A DNA stretch of 64,000 bases from Corticium candelabrum. Its lineage: Eukaryota; Porifera; Homoscleromorpha; Homosclerophorida; Plakinidae. The notes under the pieces are model-generated. The model ran no database searches and was not told the origin of the DNA. It saw only the letters and a program-made list of their open reading frames with translations. Shown here piece by piece: positions 22,265-33,273 of the stretch. Where the stretch lies: NCBI RefSeq assembly GCF_963422355.1, contig NC_085085.1:9364306-9428305 (forward strand), read 5' to 3'. Position 1 is the stretch's first letter. Each line of letters opens with the position of its first letter. A program made the translations under genes and the position numbers.

Positions 22265-23370
22265 CCCAAAGCAACACAGTGGGTGTATCCTTTGTTACCA
22301 GTACGGAAATCTGACGGAAGGCTGCGTTTGTGCGCTGACTATCGGCAGCTGAACAATTCAATCATTCGTGAACGACATATGATGCCTACGTTAGATGAAA
22401 TCACTGCCATGTTGACTGGATCCACTGTTTTCTCGGTACTTGATGCTGAATCGGGGTTTCATCAGCTACCATTGTCAGCAGAATTCCGGGACTTGACCAC
22501 GTTCTCATCAGATTGTGGGCTGTTTTGGTTTAAGATACTGCCATTCGGCATTGCATGTGCCCCAGAAATTTTCCAACGCGTGGTCAGCCCTATTCTGATG
22601 GGATTAGAGGGTGTTCCATTTTACATTGATGACACACTTGTTTTCGGAAAGAACCGAGACGAACATGACGCCAGACTGAAGCAGGTTCTGCAGCGTCTAG
22701 CAGTCGCTAGTTTGAAACTGAATTGGTCCAAGTGCCAGGTACGGCAGAGCCGCGTTAAGTACTTGGGATATTGGCTAAGTGAGGAAGGAATTATGCCAGA
22801 TGAAGACAAATTGAAAGCCATACAGGAAATGCCATGTCCCGAGTCTGTGAATGGCGACCTACTTGAGCAGATTCATTCCTCAACTCTCCCAGGCAACAGA
22901 GACACTTCGTCACTTGGCTAAGCAAGTTCCTTTCACGGTTACTGAGCAACTGCAAGAAGCCTTCGAAATCGCCAAGTCGAAGATTGCCCAACCGTTGTTA
23001 AAGTTAGCCTACTTCAACACACCTCGTTCCATTCCCACCGCCATCAGCGATGCTTCTCCAAATGGACTGGGAGCTATCCTATGGCAACTAGATGAGCACA
23101 GCAGATGGACACCAGTTACCTGTGCCAGCCGCTCTTTGACAGACACAGAAATGCGTTATTCTCAAATGGAACGTGAAATGTTAGGTGTGGTGTTTGCCAT
23201 TACACGATTCAGACTGTATGTCTTAGGACGATCTTTTGAAGTATTTACGGATCATAATCCTCTTATCAGAATTGTCAGTAAACCATTTGAAGAGGTTCCA
23301 CCTCGTCTTCAGCGATTGCTAGTAGCCTTGATGCCCTACTAGGTTTCAATCACGCACATTCCGAGCAGCC
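22265..23370 (+). pseudogene. Gypsy reverse transcriptase and RNase H, interrupted
   Basis: The RT has the family motifs in order: LCADYRQLN, FSVLDAESGFHQLPL, FKILPFGIACAPEIFQ and the catalytic box as FYIDDTLV (about 22618-22640), where most Gypsy elements have YVDD or YLDD; YIDD is an accepted variant. A frameshift near 22850 separates it from RNase H (AISDASPNGLGAILWQ, FEVFTDHNPL). A stop at 23340 precedes the usual DALSR tail, which continues in another frame. Confidence 0.88.
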
Positions 23371-23468
23371 GCTTCGTTGTGTACGGATGCTTTATCTCTC
23401 GATCCCCTCTCTGAGAAGACACAGACGCCAGAAGAGACTCGATCTATGAGGGAGTATTTGGGGATGCA

Positions 23469-24620
23469 ATGGAGGAAGCACCTATAAATGCAAAAGATAT
23501 TCAACAAACATCCATAGACCCACTTATCAGTCGTGTAATCAAGCGAGTTGTAGATGGGGCATGGAGAGATGGGGAGTCTATGGAAGAACCTTTTTACCGA
23601 GTCCGTGACCAACTCACAGTCATAGACGGGATTTTACTCCTTGTGATACCAGCGTCAGCTCGCCCTGCCGTATTACAAGTAGCTCACGAGGGCCATCCAT
23701 GTAATGATGCTTCTCTGGACAGTCTAAGAACGAGGATATGGTGGCCAGGGCTGACTAAAGATGCGGTAACGTTCACGGAGCGATGCAGTGTATGTTGGCA
23801 GAAACATACCAATCATGCACAAGTTTTGCAACCGTCAGATATTGAAGGAGTACGGAATAAGATAGCAGTTGACCTGGTGAAAATTGAAAGTACAACATGT
23901 CTATCTGTTGTAGTCTGTGGGTCCAGGTACCCAGAAGTGAATGATTCCACTAACATCTACCACATCAGCGGCAGTCATTGGAAAGTTAATGGAAATATTT
24001 GCTTTATTTGGGCTGCCAAAAGTCATCGTGTCAGATAATGGACCTCAGTTTGTATCCACTGAAACGGAACAGTTTCTGTCTATTCTCGACGTTTAGCACG
24101 TGAAATCTAGTCCCTGCTATCGACAGTCTAATGGCATGATGGAAAGCTACACCGGCTAATATGGGAGCGCCTACAAGGTCTCCGGGCAACCATTCCCTCT
24201 TCACAGCGACTTCAACAGATTTTGATCGATATCCGCAACTCAAGACATCGCATGCTGGGAGTAACAGCGAGTGAGGCACTATTCAACCGTGTTACCCTAA
24301 GCCAGATTACCAACTTCTATTCCATCTGTGATTGTAACCCGAGAGTAACAGGTGAAAGCCAAAGCTCAAATGGCAAAGTATCACGATGCAAAGAGAGGAG
24401 TACAGCCTCTGTCATTGCTAACACCGGGCACTGTGGTGATTCTCCAAGATGGTTACACCGATCCCGAGCGATGGTGGAAGGTGGTGCAGCAGCATGGACA
24501 GCAAGTAAGGTGTCAGACGGCCAACGAATGCTATTGCGGAACCGGCGTCATGTGCGAGAATATCAAACACCGGCAGACATCACAATGAGTGCATACGATG
24601 TGTTCGCGTTGGCACGGAAG
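23469..24620 (+). pseudogene. Gypsy integrase, broken
   Basis: The HHCC zinc-binding region is visible (AHEGHP ... CSVCWQKH), followed by the start of the DDE core (AVDLVKIEST). The second catalytic region (LPKVIVSDNGPQFVST) is readable near 24010-24060 in another frame, and the third (RQSNGMMES) near 24120. Several frame changes disrupt the core. A C-terminal tail ends near 24908. Confidence 0.82.
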
Positions 24621-25026
24621 GAACATTAAAATCCTATCCAACCAGAGCCTTTGCAAAAGGAGGTACCATCTCTGCAAGAACGACTCACGACGACCACAGA
24701 ACAAGCGTCTCGAGATATTAATTCATCTCCGCCAGTAAAGTCTGCCTCTACAGTTGGTAGATCGGCGACATATATTGAGCAATCATTGCAAGACCTCAAG
24801 TCACCTTCACATGTGGAATCACAGCCAGCCTTTACTGCCAAGAGGGAGGGCTTAACGGAGTCCAACAAGGGTCGGTCTCTACGAAGAGGGAAGGACCACT
24901 CGGTCTAGCAGACCTATCAAGCTAACAGCTAAAGCTAAAACGCAGCTATATAGTAGAAACTTGAGGGGAGTCAGAAACAGCATAGAGGTTTAAGTGGAGT
25001 CATGTTGTTTTGTTAGAAGGGGGTAT

Positions 25027-25129
25027 TGTGGTAGCATAAATAACGGTACGGGGTTTTGGGGATGGGCATGCGCGAGAGAGATTAGCGTAGTGTGGCACTG
25101 AAATAGAACTCTCTGACGAGGCCACTACA
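25027..25129 (+). repeat. 3' LTR of the Gypsy element
   Basis: A 103-bp direct repeat of 20653-20754, preceded by a purine-rich tract. Confidence 0.93.
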
Positions 25130-25639
25130 CAAGGTGATTACAACAAGTAGCATTCGTAGACATGAGCTCTCGGCTGTCTCAAAGAATCTAGTTTTCTGAC
25201 AACACCGTACGATGATAGTACGGTAGACAAGCTTCTAGTGAGAAATCCGTCTAGTGGCGTGTCGACTCAAAGTTGTTGCAGTGCGTAGATGAGTTGCCGC
25301 TTCCGGCTTAGCATGGCGTTCAGCATGCAACTTTCATTTCCCCACAAGGTCTCAAATCGCACTGTTGACTGCGGAGGTGTTCGAACACCGAGCCCGTATG
25401 TCACACTATGTAACACATGTTTTCTGGGGATGTTAAAGAGTCCTAATCTTATGTATTGCAATAAAATGCTTATTTCGTCGTGGCGGAGCAAGTGGAGCTA
25501 TATGCGGGGGTGCGGACAGGCGCTCGAGGAAACAAAAGCGAGGCCCTACGGTGACGGACTGCAAGTGGATTGAGTGATCACAATCCCATTTGTACTGTCA
25601 GAAGCTCACAAAATATGATTCGTCCGGTTTTCTCGACGT

Positions 25640-26961
25640 CAAAGTAGTGTGTGTATTATGAAATTCTTAGATGACTTAAAGACAGCGCCTTGGTCAATTA
25701 TTTCGTCGTTTAAAGAGATTAATGATCAGTGGAATGCCTGGAGGTCTATATTCATGCAAATAGTGAATCGCCATTTTCGTATAAAGACGACGACAACGAT
25801 CTCGACTTTCATTACCCTGGAGGTCGCCCACTATTATTGATTTTATCCGTAAACGTGAATATTGCAGTATGGCATCAATTTCTCGAAAGAGAACAACTGA
25901 TGAACTATTAACCTATCAAAATTTTATAGAGAATTTTTAATGAAGTAAAGCATACCCTTCGTGACGCTAAGGCCAAGTTCTTTTTGGAAAAGCTAACTGC
26001 CATGCAAAAGTGTCCTTCAAATTTTTTGGAATACCATCAAAAATCAACTTTCGAGGCGCAATAGAGTTTCTTTGTTCAGTTACCACCCGTAGCAGCTCTT
26101 GGCAGACAATATAGTTCAGTTGTCGGGACAATTGAGACTGCTGAATTCCAGAGCTCTAAGTCGCATGAAGAAGCAATTCCAAGAATCTACTAATCTCTCT
26201 TATTTCTCGACTATTACTAAGCTGGAGGTTCATAATCTACTATCAAAACTTGATGTAAACAAAGCAAGTGTCTGGGATAAAGTAGAAGCAAAATATCTCA
26301 AAATTGGTGCAGTTGCCATTGCTCCCTCTCTTGCAGCACTCCTCAATACCTAGCTGGCGCTGCTGGTAAACTTCCGGTGGTTGGAAATATGCCAAAATTA
26401 CTCCCGTCTTTAAATCGGGTGCCCGAAGTGATCTAACGAACTATCGGCCTATTTCTCTTTTCTGCCAATTGTCTCAAACCTTTGGAACAGTTTGTCATTA
26501 TCAATCTTAGTCAGCATTTGGAAGGGAACTCGCTCTTATCAGAATGTCAATATGGTTGTCGAAAAGTTTGATCAACTCAGGATGCTGTCAGTATACCAAC
26601 GGATGACCTACTCGAAGCAAAATATAATCGCCTTTGTTCGGGAGCCGTGCTCCTTGGTGTTCAAAAATTATTTGACACTGTGAATCATCGTCTACTTCTT
26701 CGTAAGCTGTCTTTTTGGCGGAGTCGATGGCACTGCTCATCGCTGGTATTCTAACTATCTTACCGGCAGCCGACAATTTGTGAAAGTTTGAGATGTTATC
26801 TTCCCTAAGGTCCCTGTTGTACGAGGTGCTCCACAAGGTTCTAAGCTTGGACCATTATTATTCCATTATTATACCGGGGATCTGCCCTCCGCTGTCACAA
26901 AGTCTTCTCTTATTCTATTTGCGGACGATTCGTGCCTTTATACATTAAAAAAGAGAAAATG
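25640..26961 (+). pseudogene. Non-LTR retrotransposon (LINE) reverse transcriptase fragment
   Basis: Pieces in several frames match the RT half of a Jockey/CR1-type LINE: KFLDDLKTAPWSIISSF, a linker with HTLRDAKAKFFLEKL, then KLDVNKASVWDKVEAKYLK, NYRPISLF, VVRGAPQGSKLGPLLF and the catalytic FADDSCLY near 26925. Stops and frameshifts are frequent. The element is truncated on both sides. On the right, after a short stretch, duplicated gene B sequence begins at about 27029. Confidence 0.85.
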
Positions 26962-27028
26962 AGTAATTCTATAAATGACTGCTACCAGGTGACCCCTCTT
27001 TCAAAAATTCCTGGATCCGGGTCTGCCA

Positions 27029-28293
27029 AAACAATACCATCTGATACTGTAAAGTATCTACTGACGAAGTAGTGGGCAGTGCGTAACCACTGCAGCTAGT
27101 TGTGGTAGTGTCTGTATTTGCTCCGTCATGGAATCTGTACAAGCTGCATGTATAGGATCTGATGTAATATAATAAAACACAATCTTTCATTCATAAATAG
27201 ATATGTGCATGGTGAATTCTGGGCAAGTTGCGTGTCGTTTAGCTAACTAAAACGTTTGTTTAAATCGTGCTGACAGATACATGTAATGATGCAAGCAGTG
27301 CAAGATTATGGCAGATCAATGTATTGCTTTGGAGTACGTACTCATGCCAATTTTCAGGGAAGAGGAAATACAAAGTTGTCCACTGGTGAATCAATAAGAA
27401 AATGGTAATCGACCGATTCGAACCAGGTGTTCGCACAATAAGAGCATGGACATCACCGGAGTCAATTGGCGCAACCAAATTCCTTACTTATAATAGACTC
27501 AAGGAAGTGTATTGTTACCAAGCGTCACACTATCGACACCAGCAACTGTCCAAAGCTAAAGAAAAGCTAGAAAATTATATTAACATTATTGAGGCAAAAT
27601 GTGACGTGGTATCAATCAAAGACGCGCCCGCATCAAATTTGATTTCTTCGACCGCTAAAGTTTCACCGAGTGACTGTGATCTAGAGATTATTGACAGTCC
27701 ACTTTTGCCTGCTGGAGTGTTCGCTCATTCTGATTGTGTCTATTCAACTACAAGGAACAATCTCAAAATGTTACAAACGTTGGGCTATCGAATATTCGTA
27801 TCTGGAGATACAAGAGATCAATGGAAGCCGCAAGCGTTGGCGTATGGAAAAGCGGTAAATTATTCAATACTTTCCACGTGGTGTTGTACAGTGACAGGAG
27901 ATGAAAGCGATTACGCTCTCGTTCTTTTGCTCAAGCAAGCTCTCTTGGCTGTTGCTTCTGCGATCGAATGTTATGGAAAGGCCGAGAATGGTGCAATGCA
28001 GTTCATTTGTCATTTCAACAGCTCCAGTTTCCAGGAAAGGGCAAAAGCTGTATTGTGTGACGCCATTGGATTTGAACCAAGCAATGACACTCCATTTTAC
28101 GGTAATTATTCCCGCTATGCGATCTATCAGCTTCCAACTAGCATATTATTCAAAAACTAAGTTGAGCTTCTTTCTTCAATTAGCGCAATTTTTATGTAAA
28201 GTTCTGTTGCGATAGTGATCAAATTGCGGAACACTATAAATGAATATAAATATGTTTGCTCATTGTTTGTTGGTTTCCCCTTTTTTCTGTAAT
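27029..28293 (+). repeat. Segmental duplication of 17400-18562 (end of gene B)
   Basis: It includes the 3' end of intron 2, exon 3 and 3' flank of gene B at very high identity. The one large difference is an extra stretch of about 100 bp at roughly 27130-27235. Much of the downstream flank is shared too. Confidence 0.93.
27277..28160 (+). pseudogene. Third GNAT copy: exon 3 only, frameshifted
   Basis: It is a near-identical copy of gene B exon 3 with the acceptor GCTGACAG before 27277. A one-base loss near 27393-27402 breaks the frame at the position of the IKKLVIDRFEP helix; from 27402 the frame is open again to the TAA at 28158. No exon 1 or exon 2 was found upstream, where LINE remains lie instead. 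The open part lacks the acetyl-CoA loop, so an active enzyme is unlikely. It might be expressed as an alternative last exon, but nothing in the sequence shows that. Confidence 0.85.
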
Positions 28294-28532
28294 GAGTAAT
28301 AATTGCATGCATTTTCTAATAAATCGAATCAATTAAATGCAAATATCATTATTGAATTCCACGCTCTTGTGCATAAGAAGAATCTAAAAATGTATGATTT
28401 AATAATAATACGTGAAGAGAGTGACCCGGTAGAAAAATTTATACCGTTCGTATTTACTTTGCGTTAATAATATAACAGATAACTGTACATGGTGACGGAA
28501 GTATATAGCTTCGGTGAAACTCAAGGTTCCCG

Positions 28533-29073
28533 TACTATTAGGAGCATTCCGGAGAACTGCGCAGCTTTAGTGCGCAGAGTAGTGCGCAGCCGAAATAGCG
28601 AGGTTCAGTGATCGAGGGAGTTCGCGGAAAGTGTTCCTGCGTAGGGATGAGTGCTTCGTAAACTGTTAGAACACGGTCGACGCCAGCGTCCACTGCCTCT
28701 AACGTCAAAGAATTTCACAAAACGCCAATTCTCTGGAATGTTGCTGGACAGAGAGGTCAGTAGGAAAGAAAGTAGGTCAGTCTGTAGACTTTCTGAAAGT
28801 AGCACGACGGATTCCAACGTTCTTTGAGCGACGGAAACAACAGAGAGACATTCCGGGAACGTGATTGCGTCAGTAAGGCTCACGTGATCTGATGGAGCGC
28901 AAAACAAACGCTTCACTTGGCGGACGGTATTCTTGAAACTCCTCGTCAGTTTTAAGTTTTTAAACGATCTTAACGTAAAGCTGTGGGGTTTGCTTAGGTA
29001 GAGATTTCCCACTAGCGAGCGAAGGCGGAGCCAGCAGCCTAGCGCCTATCTCCTGAATGCTCCTTTAGTAGTG
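28533..29073. mobile_element. TIR element, about 540 bp
   Basis: The left end (TACTATTAGGAGCATTCCGGAGA) and right end, inverted (ACTACTAAAGGAGCATTCAGGAGA), form imperfect TIRs. A 135-codon open frame on the minus strand (28605-29012) lacks an ATG start and a recognisable domain. I read it as a non-autonomous DNA transposon. Confidence 0.6.
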
Positions 29074-29095
29074 CCAGATGATTGGCTAAAGTATG

Positions 29096-29556
29096 CTAAT
29101 GGTTACGTAATGTTAGATTCTCGTATAAATATACTAAAACCAAGAAAGTGGTTGACTTCGCAGTTAGCAGTTGGAGACAGGTAAGTTCTGCTGTTTATTT
29201 CCATCTAGACTTGGCTATCGCAAACATAAATTACATTGCTCTGGTAATAAAACTGCGTTATAGAATGAAAGTTTTGCTCATCCGATTGGTTGTTCTGCCA
29301 TGGTCTTTGGTTGCGACGGTCAACACCAAGGAAATACTGCTCCGTGATAAGACTATTTTGGCCCCCAAAATGTTACTTGGGCCACACACAGGGGCGTGGC
29401 ACATTCCTGCAGGGTGACGGACATAGCCACAGCCAACCAGCCAGCCACATAGTCCCAAGACCGGAAGTCGGTTAAGCGCTATGCGTTTAGAGTACGCTAC
29501 TCGTCAAATCTCGTGATTTTTACATACAAAGTCCCGTTTCTTATGGCTCATACCTA
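29096..29556. mobile_element. MITE family AGCTATGAGCC, partial copy
   Basis: It shares ATGGTTACGTAATGTTAGATTC, GACAGGTAAGTTCTG and the right end CTTATGGCTCATACCTA with the adjacent complete copy at 29604-30232. The left terminus is missing. Confidence 0.7.
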
Positions 29557-29603
29557 AAACTAGTAATTGAAGCTGTGTTTTAACTGTATACCGTCGCTTC
29601 TAC

Positions 29604-30232
29604 AGCTATGAGCCTTCTGAACACCACAGTAGGGCTAAATTCTCGCTAGGAATTACGAATATACACGCTATTTTCTTCTAAACGTGCTACCTGTAAAATG
29701 TATCTAGAATCGTACATAGCGACTGCCGTTTCGCGTTACCGCAAAGTTCGTAACTAGTCTGTAGTCGTCGAAATACAGCATCGAGAATTATCGCATATAA
29801 GACATAATATCGCTCATGGTTACGTAATGTTAGATTCCCGTATAAATGTCGTAGGCAAAGAAATAGATTGATTTTGGGTCATCAGTTGTAGACAGGTGAG
29901 TTCTGTTGTTAATTTCCGGCAAGACATAGCAATCGCAAATATAAACTACATGCACTGTTCTGGTAAGAAAACTCTATCACGAAAGTTTCGCGCATGAGAT
30001 TGGCTGTTCGTCCATTGTCTTTGGTTACCACGTACGACATAAAGAAAATGCTGTTCCCTAATTGGACGACACAAAGGAGGCGTGGCACAATCCTGCAGCG
30101 TGACAGGCATAGTCAGCCAGTCAGCCACGTAGTCCCCAGACCGGAAGTCGGTTCAGCCCTATACGTTTAGAGTACGCTACTCTACAAGTCTCGTGACTTT
30201 TCCACAGTCCCGTTTCCTAGAGGCTCATAGCT
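29604..30232. mobile_element. MITE family AGCTATGAGCC, complete copy
   Basis: The termini are AGCTATGAGCC on the left and GGCTCATAGCT on the right, a perfect 11-bp inverted repeat. A shorter relative is at 50475-50946 and a partial one at 29096-29556. There is no coding capacity. Confidence 0.82.
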
Positions 30233-30239
30233 GAATAAA

Positions 30240-33200
30240 GGAGAGCTGTCTGTGTGTCAGTCTGTCTGTGCACCTGTGTGCTTGGCCAGGCGTATCTCCG
30301 CCGCCCCGAGACAGATCTCCGCCGAATTTGGTTCGCGAATACCGAACCTGTGCAAGCCGACAGTCACATGAAAGAAATTCTCCTGAGTGCACGTGGTCCC
30401 CTCTTGAGGGGTCGACCGCCGTCTAAAATTTCTCGACGACGCGAACGCTACACCTTCCGGTTCATTCAAACGCTCGCCCGCACCAGTCCCGTGTGGACTG
30501 TACGCGTCGTCTTCCATCGCAACGCTTCGATTTCTTGCGATTGAAGCGTTTGCGTATCAGGCCCAGACCAGGCATGGTACTGTTAGTGCACGTTACCCCA
30601 ACACAGCGGGTGTGTCTTAAAGAATTTTGACATAGGCCTTCACTACTCTGTTCAAAGTAATGTCTATTGTAAAGGGTCTTATATAGTGTCAAGCTACAGT
30701 CGTCGTCTACATAGACATAAGTAAAGCATATGAAGTCCTATAGGACTGCAAATAGCTGCAGCAATTCGGAGACAAGGTGTCGGAACCAATGACCGATATC
30801 GATGGTTTAAATACATGTATGCACCCGAAATGGTTCATGAAGCTGTAAAAGTGACTGTGTGCCGTCCTTAACTTGTCGTTGTGGTAGACAAAGAAACCGC
30901 GCAAATGTTTCATCATGCAGAGACATCTTTAGAGATGAGCTATTGTCATTGCGTTCCTGAATCGTATTCTTCGTCAAATAGAGTAAGTGTTTGACTCTAT
31001 TTCTGTTGTTGGAACTTTGAAAGTTTCTTTTGTTTGTGCAATTGCGCAGGGCACGAATTTCTGAAACGCAGAAGGTAGTTAGTGGTCCCTCCATATATGC
31101 GTATTGAGGAGCCTTCAGCCTACACAGATATCTAGAGCTACGTGTCCGTGCAAATGAAACGCCTAGACGTATACTGTCGCTGTACATAGAGGCAAGTGTA
31201 GCAATTAATCACATCGATTGCTAGTCCATTACAGTTCTAAAGACTGCGCATTCTGCATGGCTACTGACCTGTTCATCCTCTGTGCTGCTAAAGATATTCT
31301 ACGTTTGTAGATTTCTGTAATCAGGAGACCGAATACACAGTGTCGGTACATTTTCCGAGAAACAGGACACGGTCGCTTCGATTGCAGAGACGCAAAATTG
31401 CCATTAAGACTGCACGTTACGTAGCTAACGAATATTAACAATCATATGTATACAAGCGCATAAGCGGATACAGGCGGAGAAAATGGGGCATGTGCTCCCC
31501 GTTCGCGGAAACTTTCTTTTAATTAATTAAATTTAAGTAAGTGAATTAATTCAGGAAAGGCCGAAGCGTCTTTAGATCGGGGTGGAGGCAAAAATTTCGT
31601 AACAGACTGCCGCCATTTTGATTTTAACTGAACGTGGTTCAATAGTGTTTCATCGATTAGACTGTGGCAGAAGCCAGAGCAGCATGTACACAAATGATCA
31701 CAACAACGTGTATCAAGCGAGTCAACTGCAACATCTTCCAATATTATTTCTACTTGCAAGCAACAGAACTTCCAAATATTTTCTTCGATCATCGTTCGCT
31801 GAAACAAACATTTATTAGATCATAGCGTCCAGTATTCGGGAAGCGATGCCCCAATCTCGATATTAAAGGGGCAGCAGCACCAGACTCGACACAGTCTCAC
31901 TCCTCCCTCGCCATTTCCCCGATTGTCAATCCTCGGCGGAGAGAGACTGGTTTCAGTTGTCGCCTGTAATTTGTGTATGTGATCGACACTCACAACATGA
32001 GCGGCCGTAGCAATTAGTTATAGGTGCTAATTGATGGGCGGTGGCTGCTTTGGCTGACCGTACTTCTTGCAATAATTGCAATGACCTCGAAATGAAGAAG
32101 CGGGCAAACGTGTGGTGTGAGTAATCCTTAGGGAACAGAAAAAGAAAAAGACTGAGCTTGAAGTAGCTTCAAAACTTCTCCTTGTTGGTCTAGAAGCTGA
32201 GATTACTGAAGAACAAAGCAGTTGAGTTGAAAGTCATGAGAAGAGGAGGCGGAGAACGTGACAAATGTGACACGTGGGTTGACACCTAACTAACCAAACG
32301 TAGGCGGCTGCGAAGAATTGCGGTAAACTACTAAGTATGTAGCATTCTTCTTGAACAATAGGACTTTCTTCCCTCTTCCTAATACGTTCTGCTTTCTCGG
32401 CACTAGAAACGGCATCAACTAAAATTACTGGTTGATCACGTTCGAGTTCTACCTGAAATTCTGGTCGAAGCCCTTCTTTAAACCGAAAACACTATAATAT
32501 CGAGCTGCACAGGCAGTAGCAAACGGAAGGTACTGAGATCTTGACTGCGACAACGACTTGACGAATAATCATCTAGATCAAACTCATGATCACCTGCAGC
32601 TGATATAGGGCTTGTGATCTCTGGGGTCTCTTCGGCGGCATTACGAGATTACCAGTAGACGAACTGCACTGTAGTTAGGGTTCGACTACTAATGGGTTCT
32701 CCCACCAATTGTAGCAGCGAGAGTACCAAAGTTGGGGCAAAAGCTAAAGACAAAACCTATTTGTGTGACAACACCATGGATATGTAAACAAAGGGGAGTG
32801 GGTATATGAATACACTATACAGTACTTGTACGTACAGTGTATGCTCAAGTACAAACGTTATGTATACTAAACGTCTACTTAGAATACGTACTTAATTAGT
32901 AACTGTATCCTCATATCGTTATATTTATTGCCCTCCAACGTCCGGTCTGTTCCCCTAAAAGGCGACCTGGACCATTCGGCACTCAACAAGCCCGCCGACT
33001 CTCGCATCTTCCAATCGGACATGTCAGGTTCACTGTTTGTGCATCCACGATAGGACGTATGTAGGCGTAAGAGACACCTTGGATGGCACGTGGCGACGAA
33101 AGATAAGCCCAATTAAAACACCTAGTAAGACAATACTGTCTACTTGCGTCATAGCCGATACCGAGAAGATCCCTATGAGTCACGTGATTTAATCAAGCCT

Positions 33201-33270
33201 TTTCATTTCGAAGCAATCTGCTTCCAGACCAGCGTGATTGTTTAGCTTAGTGAAGTTTTATTTGTTTGCT
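30240..33270. other. Intergenic, no gene recognised
   Basis: Several frames of 60-130 codons exist on both strands, but none shows a known domain or plausible splice structure. A GC-richer stretch at 30240-30560 may be repeat-derived. Confidence 0.4.
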
Positions 33271-33273
33271 CAA

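Larger units (their letters stand above)
20653..25129 (+). mobile_element. Ty3/Gypsy LTR retrotransposon, full length but mutated
   Basis: Two very short LTRs (20653-20754 and 25027-25129) begin TGTGGTAGCATAAAT and end CACTACA; they differ at several sites. A candidate primer-binding site starts TGGCGTAGTCGGCAGG at about 20756, and a purine tract (AGAAGGGGG) lies just before the 3' LTR. The flanks CAAGC and CAAGG may be an imperfect target duplication. The order gag, protease, reverse transcriptase, RNase H, integrase is Ty3/Gypsy. Stops and frameshifts interrupt gag, protease, the RT-RNase H junction and integrase, so the copy is not autonomous. Divergence of the LTRs shows an old insertion. 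Confidence 0.93.
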
